A DNA stretch of 39,376 nucleotides from the NCBI GenBank assembly GCA_023431055.1, contig JAEYXX010000059.1:1-39376 (forward strand), written 5' to 3'. Below the pieces are notes generated by a model, which worked only from the letters and a program-made list of their open reading frames with translations, searched no databases and had not been told where the DNA came from. Source of the stretch: Pseudomonadota bacterium. GTDB taxonomy: Bacteria > Pseudomonadota > Gammaproteobacteria > Pseudomonadales > Pseudomonadaceae. Made by a program: the position numbers and the translations under genes. Positions 7,944 to 16,503 of the stretch are shown here, in pieces; positions within the stretch are counted from its first letter, which is position 1, and every line of letters begins with the position of its first letter.

Positions 7944-8408
7944 ATGAGCCGTATCGCCTTCACCAGCGCCAGCCTGCCGGCGCGCAAGCGCATCGCCCTG
8001 GTGGCCCACGACCACTGCAAGGGTTTTCTGCTCGAGTGGTGCGAGCGCCAGCGCGACAAGCTGGCGCGTCACGAGCTGCTGGCCACCGGCACCACCGGCC
8101 TGCTGCTGAGCAGACGCCTGCAGCTGCCGGTGGAAAGCATGATCAGCGGCCCGCTGGGCGGCGACCAGCAGCTCGGCGCACGCATCGCCGAACAGCGCGT
8201 GGACATGCTGGTGTTCTTCTGGGACCCCTTCGAGCCACAGCCACACGACCCGGATATCAAGGCACTGCTGCGTGTGGCAGCGGCGTGGAACATCCCGGTA
8301 GCGTGCAACGAGAGCAGCGCCGACTACATGCTCAGCAGCAGCCTGCTGGAGCAACAGCACGAGTACCGCATTCCCGACTATCAGGCGTACCTGGCGGCTC
8401 GCGGCTAG
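7944..8408 (+). CDS. mgsA: Methylglyoxal synthase
   Basis: A 154-residue protein, the usual length. The ATG at 7944 has GAGGAG ten to eleven bases upstream; the longer frame that begins inside gap is rejected. N-terminal RIALVAHDHCK, then ATGTTGLLL, the catalytic-loop motif SGPLGGDQQLGARI containing the essential aspartate of the family, DMLVFFWDP and the C-terminal IPVACNESSADYM are all conserved. The enzyme turns dihydroxyacetone phosphate into methylglyoxal and phosphate, a bypass that frees phosphate when triose phosphates accumulate. It follows gap directly, so it may respond to the same HexR control. Its last four bases overlap the convergent arfB. Confidence 0.95.
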   Translation: MSRIAFTSASLPARKRIALVAHDHCKGFLLEWCERQRDKLARHELLATGTTGLLLSRRLQLPVESMISGPLGGDQQLGARIAEQRVDMLVFFWDPFEPQPHDPDIKALLRVAAAWNIPVACNESSADYMLSSSLLEQQHEYRIPDYQAYLAARG

Positions 8409-8818
8409 AAATCCACCTTGCCCCGCCCCGCCTTGATCGCCCCACGCTTGCTCTTGCCATCAAGGCGACGCTTTTTCGAGCCGAGGGTCGGCTTGGTCGG
8501 GCGGCGTTTCTTTTCCACCTTGCCAGCACTGCGGATCAACTCGGCAAGACGTTCGAGGGCGTCGGCGCGATTCTGCTCCTGGGTACGGTACTGCTGCGCC
8601 TTGATAATCACCACACCGCCGGCCGTGATGCGGCTGTCGGCGAGCGCCAGCAGGCGCTCCTTATAGAACGGCGGCAAGGACGAGGCCTGGCTGTCGAAGC
8701 GCAGATGCACGGCGCTGGACACCTTGTTGACGTTCTGCCCGCCTGCGCCCTGGGCACGGATGGCGGTCAGCTCGATTTCCTCATCGGGAATATGAACACT
8801 GTTGGAGACGATCAGCAT
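8405..8818 (-). CDS. arfB: Alternative ribosome-rescue factor ArfB (peptidyl-tRNA hydrolase)
   Basis: A 137-residue protein with the GGQ catalytic motif at residues 26-28 inside IRAQGAGGQNVNKVSS, the class I release-factor hydrolysis loop. The last 35 residues are rich in Lys and Arg (KKRRPTKPTLGSKKRRLDGK), the tail that enters the empty mRNA channel of stalled ribosomes. It lacks a codon-recognition domain, as expected. The ATG at 8818 aligns with known ArfB N-termini, although the upstream SD is weak. It converges on mgsA with a four-base overlap. Confidence 0.95.
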   Translation of the reverse strand: MLIVSNSVHIPDEEIELTAIRAQGAGGQNVNKVSSAVHLRFDSQASSLPPFYKERLLALADSRITAGGVVIIKAQQYRTQEQNRADALERLAELIRSAGKVEKKRRPTKPTLGSKKRRLDGKSKRGAIKAGRGKVDF

Positions 8819-8949
8819 GGGCAGAATTTCTTGAGGCTCATGGTCATCAGGATACCTGCCGCAGCTGTAATCTTTGCTTGAAATTTCCCTACGGCATTTG
8901 CCGGGCGCCTCGGCTAACGTAACGGCCTGTCGTTTCCCGGAAGCATTCG

Positions 8950-10014
8950 ATGGACTCCATAACCCAGGCGGTACTTGGCGCCAGCATCCAGGGCGCGCTA
9001 CTCGGCCGCTGGCAGGGGCGCAAAGCCCTGCTATATGGCGCCGCGCTCGCCACCCTTCCCGACCTGGACGTGATCATGGACTACGGCGATGCCGTGGCCA
9101 ACATGACCTACCACCGCGGCTTCAGCCATTCGCTGTTCGTTCTCAGCGGTTTCGCCCTGCTACTGACCTGGCTGATCAGGCGCTTTCGCCGACATCCGGG
9201 CTACTCAACCAACCGCCTGTTGTTGACGCTATGGCTGGTGCTGATCACCCATCCCTTGCTGGACGCCTTCACCAGCTACGGCACCCAGCTGTTCTGGCCG
9301 CTGATGCCGACGCCCACGGCCTGGTCCAGCCTGTTCATCATCGACCCGCTGTACACAGTGCCACTGATCGCCGCCGTGGTGATCAGCCTGTTCACCGGGC
9401 TGCGCGAGCAGAGTTGGCGCGTACCCGCCGTTGCGCTGGCCGTGTCGACGCTATACATCGGCTTCAGCCTGGCCGGCAAGTTCATGGCCGAACAGCGCGT
9501 GGAGCGTGAGTTGGCCCGCCAGGGCATCCAGGCCGAACAGCTGTTCATCACGCCAACGCCGTTCAATACCCTGCTGTGGCGGGTCATCGTGCTCGATGGC
9601 GAGGACTATCACGAAGCCCTGGTCGGCTGGTTCGATGACGAGCCGCCGCAACTGCAGCGCCTGCTGCGTGGCACTCACCTGCGCGGCCCGCTGGCGGACT
9701 CGCCCATGCATCAGCGGCTTGAGTGGTTCACTGGCGGTGTGCTGCGTTACGACCAGGTCGGTGATCGCCTGATCGTCACCGATCTGCGCCTGGGCATGAC
9801 CGGTTTTCATCCTTTCCGCTTCGACTTCGCCCAGTTGCACGATGGCCAGTGGCAGGTGCACCAGCGCATCGATCGTCTGCCTTTCGAACGTGGCGAAGTC
9901 GAACACCTGGCCCTGCTGTTCAAGCGCATCTGGCAACCCGGGCTGGAGGTTCCCCTGCTGGCCTGGGCCAGTGAGTTGCGGAAACCGCTTTTGACTGAGA
10001 CTCGCTCGCACTAA
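8950..10014 (+). CDS. YdjM/DUF457-type membrane-bound metal-dependent hydrolase-like protein
   Basis: A 354-residue protein starting MDSITQAVLGASIQGALLG, the typical start of the YdjM (DUF457) family. Potential metal ligands lie in ATLPDLDVIMDYGD, HRGFSHSLF and THPLLDAF(T)SYGTQ. Several membrane segments occupy residues 45-185 (SLFVLSGFALLLTWLI, LLLTLWLVLITHPLL, VPLIAAVVISLF, VPAVALAVSTLYIGFS). The C-terminal 160 residues are soluble and less conserved. Although annotated as hydrolases, a reaction has not been established for this family as far as I know. It precedes the ABC exporter gene by 44 bases and may be co-transcribed. Confidence 0.9.
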   Translation: MDSITQAVLGASIQGALLGRWQGRKALLYGAALATLPDLDVIMDYGDAVANMTYHRGFSHSLFVLSGFALLLTWLIRRFRRHPGYSTNRLLLTLWLVLITHPLLDAFTSYGTQLFWPLMPTPTAWSSLFIIDPLYTVPLIAAVVISLFTGLREQSWRVPAVALAVSTLYIGFSLAGKFMAEQRVERELARQGIQAEQLFITPTPFNTLLWRVIVLDGEDYHEALVGWFDDEPPQLQRLLRGTHLRGPLADSPMHQRLEWFTGGVLRYDQVGDRLIVTDLRLGMTGFHPFRFDFAQLHDGQWQVHQRIDRLPFERGEVEHLALLFKRIWQPGLEVPLLAWASELRKPLLTETRSH

Positions 10015-10058
10015 CAGCGGTACTATCAGCGTCCATTCATCTGGGCAGGACGCCTGCA

Positions 10059-11894
10059 ATGCTGTTTCGCCGCTTCGAATCCCTGATCGACGTCTTCAAA
10101 CCCAGCCCGGACGTCGCCCCGCCAACCGGCATGCTGCGCTTCTACGGCCACTACCTGAAACAGGTGTGGCCGCTGATGCTGGCCGTACTGATCATCGGCT
10201 TCCTGGCAGCGCTGATCGAGGTGGCGCTGTTCAGCTTCCTCGGCCAGTTGATCGACATGGCCCAGGCCAGCACGGACGCGAGCAGCTTCTTCAGCGAGCA
10301 CCAGAGCGAACTGCTGTGGATGCTGCTGGTGGCGCTGGTCATCCGTCCCGTGGTGTTCGGCCTGCACAACCTGCTCACGCATCAGGCGGTCAATCCCGGC
10401 CTGACCAACCTGATCCGCTGGCAGAACCACCGCTACGTGCTCAAGCAGAGCCTGAGCTTCTTCCAGAACGACTTCGCCGGCCGCGTTGCCCAGCGCGTGA
10501 TGCAGACCGGCCCGTCGCTGCGCGACTCGGCCATGCAGGTGATCGACGCGTTGTGGCATGTGCTGGTCTATGCCGGCAGCGCGCTGTATCTGTTCGCCGC
10601 CGCCGATCTGCGCCTGGTGCTACCGCTAGCCCTGTGGATCGTCGGCTACAGCGCGGCGCTGTGGTACTTCGTGCCACGCATCAAGGCACGTTCGGCCGCG
10701 GCCTCCTCGGCGCGCTCCAAGGTCATGGGCCGTGTGGTGGACGGCTACAGCAACATCGCCACACTCAAGCTGTTCGCCCATTCGCAGGAAGAAGAAGGCT
10801 ACGCCCGCGAAGCCATGCAGGACCTGCTGGACAAGTTCCGCCTGCAGTCGCGCACCATCACCGCGCTGGATTTTCTCATCACCTGCCTGAACGGCGTGCT
10901 GATCGTCGGCACCGGCGCCCTGGCCCTGTGGCTGTGGAGCCAATCACTGATCACCACCGGCGCCATCGCCCTGTCCCTCGGGCTGGTGATTCGCATCAAC
11001 AACATGGCCGAGTGGATCATGTGGGTGGTCAACGGCATCTTCGAGAATGTCGGCACCGTGCAGGACGGCATGCAGAGCATCGTTCAGCCACGCCAGGTGC
11101 TCGACCACCCGGATGCCAAGCCACTGCAGGTGACGCAGGGCGGCGTGCGTTTCGAGGACATCCACTTTCACTATGGCAAGCGCGGCGGCGTGATCGCCGG
11201 CCTCAGCATCGATATTCGTCCCGGCGAGAAGATTGGCCTGGTCGGCCCCTCAGGTGCCGGCAAGTCTACCCTGGTCAACCTGCTGCTGCGCCTCTACGAC
11301 CTGGAGAGCGGCCGCATCCTGATCGACGATCAGGACATCGCCACGGTGACCCAGGAGAGCCTGCGCGCCAACATCGGCGTGGTAACCCAGGACACCGCCC
11401 TGCTGCACCGTTCGATCCGCGACAACCTGCGCTACGGCAAACCCGGCGCCAGCGACGAGGATCTCTGGGAAGCGGTACGCAAGGCGCGCGCCGATGCGTT
11501 CATTCCCACCCTCGATGACAGTCAGGGCGGTCGCGGCATGGATGCCCAGGTCGGTGAGCGCGGCGTGAAGCTGTCCGGCGGTCAGCGTCAGCGTATCGCC
11601 ATCGCCCGCGTGCTGCTAAAGGACGCGCCGATCCTGGTGCTGGACGAAGCCACCTCGGCACTGGATTCGGAAGTCGAAGCGGCCATTCAGGAAAGCCTGG
11701 ACAGCCTGATGGAAGGCAAGACGGTAATCGCCATCGCCCACCGCCTGTCGACCATCGCACGCATGGATCGCCTGGTGGTGATCGACAAGGGCCAGGTCAT
11801 CGAAACCGGTACCCACGCCGAGCTGATCGCCCACGGCGGCCTGTATGCGCGCCTGTGGCAGCATCAGACCGGTGGTTTCGTTGGCATCGAATAA
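10059..11894 (+). CDS. ABC exporter half-transporter, fused permease and ATPase
   Basis: A 611-residue type I exporter. Residues 25-320 form the six-helix membrane domain (for example VWPLMLAVLIIGFLAAL and VLIVGTGALALWLW). Residues 355-600 form the nucleotide-binding domain, with Walker A GPSGAGKST near residue 396, Q-loop VTQDTALLHRS, signature LSGGQRQRIAIAR near residue 505, Walker B ILVLDEATS near 525 and H-loop IAHRLST. As a half-transporter it should act as a homodimer. Substrate is unknown; it resembles MsbA/lipid or multidrug exporters in layout only. The start at 10059 has GGGCAGGA upstream. It ends at a family-A repeat. Confidence 0.93.
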   Translation: MLFRRFESLIDVFKPSPDVAPPTGMLRFYGHYLKQVWPLMLAVLIIGFLAALIEVALFSFLGQLIDMAQASTDASSFFSEHQSELLWMLLVALVIRPVVFGLHNLLTHQAVNPGLTNLIRWQNHRYVLKQSLSFFQNDFAGRVAQRVMQTGPSLRDSAMQVIDALWHVLVYAGSALYLFAAADLRLVLPLALWIVGYSAALWYFVPRIKARSAAASSARSKVMGRVVDGYSNIATLKLFAHSQEEEGYAREAMQDLLDKFRLQSRTITALDFLITCLNGVLIVGTGALALWLWSQSLITTGAIALSLGLVIRINNMAEWIMWVVNGIFENVGTVQDGMQSIVQPRQVLDHPDAKPLQVTQGGVRFEDIHFHYGKRGGVIAGLSIDIRPGEKIGLVGPSGAGKSTLVNLLLRLYDLESGRILIDDQDIATVTQESLRANIGVVTQDTALLHRSIRDNLRYGKPGASDEDLWEAVRKARADAFIPTLDDSQGGRGMDAQVGERGVKLSGGQRQRIAIARVLLKDAPILVLDEATSALDSEVEAAIQESLDSLMEGKTVIAIAHRLSTIARMDRLVVIDKGQVIETGTHAELIAHGGLYARLWQHQTGGFVGIE

Positions 11895-11897
11895 GCC

Positions 11898-11974
11898 GTT
11901 GGGTGGATGACGCTCTTTTCATCCACCATCGCGATCGCGCCAGCGGTGGACGGATGAAGCGTCGTCCACCCTAC
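11898..11974. repeat. Palindromic intergenic repeat, family A copy 2
   Basis: A 77-bp element runs from GTTGGGTGGA to TCCACCCTAC, with internal arms CATCCACC and GGTGGACG, the same layout as the copy at 4885-4970. It again lies between two convergent genes (ABC exporter and helicase), four bases from each stop, so the spacing suggests a shared terminator or insertion preference. Confidence 0.8.
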
Positions 11975-11978
11975 GCCT

Positions 11979-13304
11979 TTACTCCGCAGCCGGCTTCTTG
12001 CGCTTGAGCGGCGCGCTACCGTCGGCGCTGACCAGAGCCGAGGGTTTGCCAGCCGGCCGCGGGCCGGTCTTGCGCTTGGGCGCAGCGGCCTTCTTCGGGT
12101 CCTTCTTCTCGGTCTTTTTCTTCTTGCTGCCTGCGGCCTTGCCGGACGCCTTGAGATTCTTCGGCCCCTGGTAGGTGCCTTTCAGCTCCTTGATGGTGCG
12201 GCGCTCGAAACGCTGCTTGAGGTAGCGCTCGATGCTCGACATGAGGTTCCAGTCGGTGTGGCAGATCAGCGACACCGCCAGGCCTTCACCACCGGCGCGG
12301 CCTGTCCGCCCGATGCGGTGCACGTACTCATCGCCGGAGCGCGGCATGTCGAAGTTGATCACCAGATCCAGACCTTCGACATCCAGGCCACGCGCCGCCA
12401 CGTCGGTGGCGACCAGCACGCGAACGGCGCCCTGACGCAGGCGCTCGATGGCCAGCTTGCGGTCTTTCTGATCCTTCTCGCCGTGCAGCACGAAGGCCTT
12501 GACCCCGGCAGCGACCAGCTTGCCGTAAAGGCGGTCGGCCTGCACCCGGGTGTTGGTGAAGACGATGGCCTTGTCGTAGCTCTCGTTGGCCAGCAGCCAG
12601 TCGACCAACAGTTCCTTGTGGTGGTTGTGGTCGGCCGTGATGATCTGCTGACGGGTACCCTCGTTCAGTTGGCTGACGCTGTTGAGCATCAGGTGCTGCG
12701 GGTCCTTGAGCACCTTGGCGACCATTTCGCGCAGGCCGTTGCCACCGGTGGTGGCGGAGAACAGCAGGGTCTGGTGCGGGCCGCAGGCCTCGGCCAGGCG
12801 CTGGGCGTCTTCGGCGAAGCCCATGTCGAGCATGCGGTCGGCCTCATCGAACACCAGCATCTCGACTTCATCGAGCGGCAGGTTGCCGGCATTGGCATGC
12901 TCGATCAGGCGCCCCGGCGTGCCGATGAGGATGTCGATCTTGCGCATCATCGCCGCCTGCACCTTGAAGTCCTCGCCGCCGGTGACCAGGCCCGCCTTGA
13001 GGAAGGTGAACTGGGCGAAGCGCTCGACTTCCTTGAGCGTCTGCTGTGCCAGCTCGCGGGTCGGCAGCAGGATCAGCGCGCGAATGCTCAGGCGCTGCCT
13101 GGAGTTGCCGTCACCAAGCAGGCGATTGAGCAGCGGCAGGACGAAGGCGGCGGTCTTGCCACTGCCGGTCTGGGCGATCACCCGCAGGTCCTTGCCCTCC
13201 AATGCAGGCGGAATCGCTGCCGTCTGCACTGGCGTGGGCTCGACGAAGTTAAGCTCGGCCACGGCTTTGAGCAGGCGTTCATGCAGGGCGAATTGGGCAA
13301 ACAC
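11979..13304 (-). CDS. DEAD-box RNA helicase
   Basis: A 441-residue protein with all core motifs: Q motif region FVEPTPVQTAAIP, Walker A AQTGSGKT (about residues 43-50), PTRELAQQ, TPGRL, DEAD (about 150), SAT, and the C-terminal motifs VFTNTRVQADRL, LVATDVAARGLD and HRIGRTGRAG. The last 65 residues are a Lys/Pro/Ala-rich tail (KKKKTEKKDPKKAA), likely for RNA binding. It should unwind short RNA duplexes in ribosome assembly or mRNA decay, most like the RhlE/SrmB group; the exact member is unsure. The start is a GTG at 13304 with GAGGT upstream, since the conserved N-terminus FAQFALHERLLKAVAEL begins right there. Confidence 0.93.
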   Translation of the reverse strand: MFAQFALHERLLKAVAELNFVEPTPVQTAAIPPALEGKDLRVIAQTGSGKTAAFVLPLLNRLLGDGNSRQRLSIRALILLPTRELAQQTLKEVERFAQFTFLKAGLVTGGEDFKVQAAMMRKIDILIGTPGRLIEHANAGNLPLDEVEMLVFDEADRMLDMGFAEDAQRLAEACGPHQTLLFSATTGGNGLREMVAKVLKDPQHLMLNSVSQLNEGTRQQIITADHNHHKELLVDWLLANESYDKAIVFTNTRVQADRLYGKLVAAGVKAFVLHGEKDQKDRKLAIERLRQGAVRVLVATDVAARGLDVEGLDLVINFDMPRSGDEYVHRIGRTGRAGGEGLAVSLICHTDWNLMSSIERYLKQRFERRTIKELKGTYQGPKNLKASGKAAGSKKKKTEKKDPKKAAAPKRKTGPRPAGKPSALVSADGSAPLKRKKPAAE

Positions 13305-13501
13305 GGGGCACTACCTCGAAAAATCGACAAAACGGTGCATAGCCTAACGGTTTCCGGCGCCGCGGCCGAGTTTCTTTGCACGCGCCGTACATTCGCGTGC
13401 CGACGGACGGCCGCCTTCGGGGGCCATCCGGCTGTGGCGCGGAGGAACCGAGACGGCTCGTCCGATATCCAATAGGCATCACTGACCAAGGAGTGCGAGC
13501 C

Positions 13502-13912
13502 ATGCTCACCAAACCCCAGGCAACCCTCAGCATCGGCCTGTGCCTCCTGCTGGCAGCCTCACCAGTGCTGGCCAGCCCACCGCCCGGCAAAGGCAAGCCA
13601 GGCCATCAGCATGATGGTGGCGTGCAAATCGACCTGCGTGGCCCGAGCGTGGACATCGGCAAGGTGCGCATCATCCTTGGCGAGAATCGCCAACTGATCG
13701 GCCCCACCTCCTCCCTGCCGCCGGGCATCGCCAAGAACCTCGCACGCGGCAAGCCGCTGCCCCCCGGCATCGCCAAGAACTTCGACAGTCGCCTGGTATC
13801 GCGCCTGCCCCACTACGAGGGCTACGAATGGAAGCAGATCGGCCGCGACGTGGTGCTGGTTGCCATCGCGACGGGCATCGTCTACGAGATCCTGCGCAAC
13901 GTTCTGGACTGA
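13502..13912 (+). CDS. Secreted/membrane-anchored CigR-like protein
   Basis: A 136-residue protein. The ATG at 13502 has AAGGAG eight bases upstream, so the longer frame is rejected. It has a signal peptide (LSIGLCLLLAASPVLAS), then a Pro/Gly/His-rich stretch, then the octapeptide LPPGIAKN occurring twice (GIAKNLARGK and GIAKNFDSRL), and a final hydrophobic helix VVLVAIATGIVYEIL. This plan, with tandem LPPGIAKN repeats and a C-terminal membrane segment, matches proteins called CigR-family anti-virulence regulators; that name rests on Salmonella work and the function here is unknown. It is divergent from the helicase gene. Confidence 0.8.
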   Translation: MLTKPQATLSIGLCLLLAASPVLASPPPGKGKPGHQHDGGVQIDLRGPSVDIGKVRIILGENRQLIGPTSSLPPGIAKNLARGKPLPPGIAKNFDSRLVSRLPHYEGYEWKQIGRDVVLVAIATGIVYEILRNVLD

Positions 13913-13998
13913 GAGCCTGCCGACAAGCGGTACGGCGCGCGACGAACTTGTTTCAGCGCCCCCACTCCAACGCTCAGATAGCCCGCCGAAGGTGCATG

Positions 13999-14577
13999 AT
14001 GAACCCGTCCCTGATCTATCACGTCACATCCAGCCTCGATGGCTACATCGCGCGTCCCGATGGCCGTCTCGACTGGTTCGACGCGTTGCGTCAGGCCGAC
14101 GAGGAGTACAACTTCCAGTACTTCTATTCGGGCATCGATGCCCTGCTGATGGGTCGGGTCACCTACGAAGCGCTACTGCAGCGTGGCGGCCCCTGGCCCT
14201 ACCCCGGCAAGCCCTGCGTGGTGTTGACACGCCTGGCCCTGCCACGAGCAACGGACGAAATTCAGCTGACCCATTGCACGCCAGCTCAGGCGGTGGCGGC
14301 CCTGAATGAAGCAGGTTTTCAACGCATCTGGCTGGTCGGCGGCAGCCTGCTGGCAGGCAATTGCTACACAGCCGGGCTGATCGACGAAGTGGTGATCAAT
14401 CTGGTGCCACACCTGCTGGGTGCCGGTGTACCGCTCCTGGCGACCGGTATGGAGCGCAGTCTGACCCTGACCGATCAGCGCCGGTTCAACAGTGGCACCC
14501 TGCAGGTGCACTACCAGGTGCAGAAGCAGGCCAGCGCAGCAACGCAAATCCCCACCACGCGCATCAGCGCCGCCTGA
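13999..14577 (+). CDS. RibD C-terminal/dihydrofolate reductase-like protein
   Basis: A 192-residue protein. Two ATGs are adjacent (13996 and 13999); the second is preferred because GAAGG lies six bases before it rather than three. Conserved features are IYHVTSSLDGYIARPDGRLDWF, ALLMGRVTYE, the loop IWLVGGSLLAG and EVVINLVPHLLGAGVPL, all typical of the RibD_C/YwjB reductase fold that binds NADPH. The substrate is unknown; it is neither the biosynthetic dihydrofolate reductase nor RibD itself because no deaminase domain is present. Its 3' end overlaps the convergent rarD by 14 bases. Confidence 0.88.
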   Translation: MNPSLIYHVTSSLDGYIARPDGRLDWFDALRQADEEYNFQYFYSGIDALLMGRVTYEALLQRGGPWPYPGKPCVVLTRLALPRATDEIQLTHCTPAQAVAALNEAGFQRIWLVGGSLLAGNCYTAGLIDEVVINLVPHLLGAGVPLLATGMERSLTLTDQRRFNSGTLQVHYQVQKQASAATQIPTTRISAA

Positions 14578-15469
14578 TGTTCTCGCGCTGTTGCTTGTGC
14601 AGCAGCCGCGCGCTGTCCCAACCGACCAGCAGCACTGCCGCCCAGATCGGCAGGTAGGTCAGCCATTGCCCGGCATCGAAACGCTCGCCCAGCACCAGCA
14701 GGGCCACGGCGAACAGCAGCACCGGCTCGACATAGCTGAGAATGCCGAACAACCCCAGCGGCAGCAGCCGGCTGGACGCCATGTAAGCGGCAAACGCCAG
14801 CGTGCCGATCAGGGCCATCACCGGCACCAGCAACCACAGTAGCGGGCGATCGGTGAATGCGCCGACGGGGCCGTAAGCGACGATCAGCCAGATGGCCAAC
14901 GGCGCCAGCATCAGCATCTCCAACACGAAGCCGGACAGAGCATCCAGGCGCATCCAGCGGCGCAGCATGAAGTAAGGCGGATAGCCCAGCGCGGTGACCA
15001 GCGTCAGCCAGGAGAACGCCTGAGTACGCCAGAGCTCGTGCAGCACCCCAAGCATGGCGCAGGCCACCGCCAGTTGTTGCAGCAGGCGCAGGCGCTCGCC
15101 GTAGAACACTCGCCCGGTCAGCACCATGGCCAACGGCAGCAGGAAGTAGCCCATCGATACTTCCAGCATGTGCCCTGCCAACGGCGCCCAGAGAAACAGC
15201 CCCCATTGCACACCAATCAGCGCAGCTGCCAGTGGGCAGGCGGCCAGCAACAGCGGCTCACGGCGCAGGCGAGCAAAAGTCTCGCGCAGCGAGGCGGTCT
15301 GCCGCGCCAACACCACCAGCAACAGAACCAGAGGAATCGACCAGAGCACGCGCTGCGCGAAGATCTGCACGCCATCGAGCGGGGTCAGCCACTGCACATA
15401 GCCCGGCAGCAGGGCGAACAGCATCGAGGCGGCAATCGACAGCGCAACGCCACGTCCGGACAGTTGCAT
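14564..15469 (-). CDS. rarD: EamA-family transporter RarD
   Basis: A 301-residue inner-membrane protein with about ten hydrophobic helices and the RarD-type N-terminus GVALSIAASMLFALLPGYVQ, followed by AQRVLWSIPLVLLLV and the conserved WGLFLWAPLAGHMLEVSMGYF (RarD-specific W/N-V pattern). GILSYVEPVLLFAVALLVLGE near the end is the EamA repeat-2 signature. Substrate is unknown (drug/metabolite superfamily). It overlaps the upstream EamA gene by one base, so the two transporters are probably one transcript. The last residues are Arg-rich. Confidence 0.9.
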   Translation of the reverse strand: MQLSGRGVALSIAASMLFALLPGYVQWLTPLDGVQIFAQRVLWSIPLVLLLVVLARQTASLRETFARLRREPLLLAACPLAAALIGVQWGLFLWAPLAGHMLEVSMGYFLLPLAMVLTGRVFYGERLRLLQQLAVACAMLGVLHELWRTQAFSWLTLVTALGYPPYFMLRRWMRLDALSGFVLEMLMLAPLAIWLIVAYGPVGAFTDRPLLWLLVPVMALIGTLAFAAYMASSRLLPLGLFGILSYVEPVLLFAVALLVLGERFDAGQWLTYLPIWAAVLLVGWDSARLLHKQQRENIRRR

Positions 15470-16341
15470 CAGTGCACCTCGGCAGGCGTACGCTGTTTAC
15501 GACCCAGATTGACCAACGGCAGCGAGGCGGCGATCACCGCGCCACCCAACGCCAGGCGCAGCAGATCGGCGTCGTGATTCCAGATCAGCAGATTGACCAG
15601 CAGACCGGCCGGTACCAGCGCGTTGTTCATCACTGCCAGCGTGCCGCCATCGACCAGACTGGCGCCCTTGTTCCACCAATACAAACCCAGGCCGGACGCC
15701 ACCACGCCGAGCCAGACCAGCACGCCCCATTGCAGTGCCGTACTCGGCATGCGCTCGCCATTGCCCAGCAGCAGAAAGGCCGGCAGCGCGATCAGCAGCG
15801 CGCCCAAATAGAAGAAACCGAAACGCTTGTATTGCGGCTCGGTGGAGGGGTGTTTGAGCAGCAGGTGCTTGTACAGCACCTGCCCGGCGGCGAAGGTGAA
15901 ATTGGCCACCTGCAGCAGCAGGAAGCCGAGCAGAAAGCCGCTGCTGATACCGTCGTAGCGGATGATCCCCGCGCCCAACACCGCCACCAGCGCAGCCAGC
16001 AGTGCCCAGGGGTTGAACCTGCGGTTCAGCGCATCCTCGATCAGCGTCACGTGCAGCGGCGTGAGGATGGTGAACAGCAGCACCTCCGGCACCGTGAGCA
16101 CCGAGAAACTTAGGTACAGGCAGACGTAGGTGATGCCGAACTGCAGCGCGCCGATCAGCAGCATGCCGCGCACGAAGGCTGGCGCATGACCGCGCCAGCG
16201 GGTCAGCGGTACGAACAGCAGGCCGGCGATGACGATGCGCGTCAGCACCGCGAAGTAGCTGTCGACTCGACCAGCCAGGTACTCACCGATCAGGCTGAAG
16301 GAAAAAGCCCACAGCACAGTCACTATCAGCAGATATCGCAC
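15469..16341 (-). CDS. EamA/DMT-family transporter (carboxylate/amino-acid type)
   Basis: A 290-residue inner-membrane protein with about ten helices. I place the start at the GTG at 16341, because GGAGG lies five bases before it; a TTG four codons earlier is inside that SD region. The N-terminus is then (V)RYLLIVTVLWAFSFSLIGEYLAGRVD. The EamA repeats show FAVLTRIVIAGLLFVPL, LSFSVLTVPEVLLFTILTPLHV and GTLAVMNNALVPAGLLVNLLIW. Transport direction and substrate are unknown. The gene overlaps rarD by one base in a coupled arrangement. An azoR terminator lies upstream and isolates this operon. Confidence 0.88.
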   Translation of the reverse strand: MRYLLIVTVLWAFSFSLIGEYLAGRVDSYFAVLTRIVIAGLLFVPLTRWRGHAPAFVRGMLLIGALQFGITYVCLYLSFSVLTVPEVLLFTILTPLHVTLIEDALNRRFNPWALLAALVAVLGAGIIRYDGISSGFLLGFLLLQVANFTFAAGQVLYKHLLLKHPSTEPQYKRFGFFYLGALLIALPAFLLLGNGERMPSTALQWGVLVWLGVVASGLGLYWWNKGASLVDGGTLAVMNNALVPAGLLVNLLIWNHDADLLRLALGGAVIAASLPLVNLGRKQRTPAEVH

Positions 16342-16426
16342 AGCCACCTCCAAAGGAAGGCGGCGACCTTAGCGCGTTCCCCTGCGGCGGACAATCCGTG
16401 CTTTGGCGACTGCTTGCCGGCCAAAT

Positions 16427-16459
16427 AAAAAAACCGGCCACTTCACGCGAGGCGACCGG
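16427..16459 (-). terminator. Rho-independent terminator of azoR
   Basis: On the minus strand CCGGTCGC and GTGGCCGG form an 8-bp stem with two G-T pairs, followed by seven T (16433-16427). It lies 44 bases after the azoR stop codon. Confidence 0.75.
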
Positions 16460-16503
16460 CATAGCGCGCCCGCGCACGGGCACTCAGGATAGGAGGATCG
16501 GTA

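Noticed and set aside
12258..13475. Plus-strand open frame of 405 codons
   Set aside because: It is the antisense shadow of the DEAD-box helicase, whose motifs are complete.
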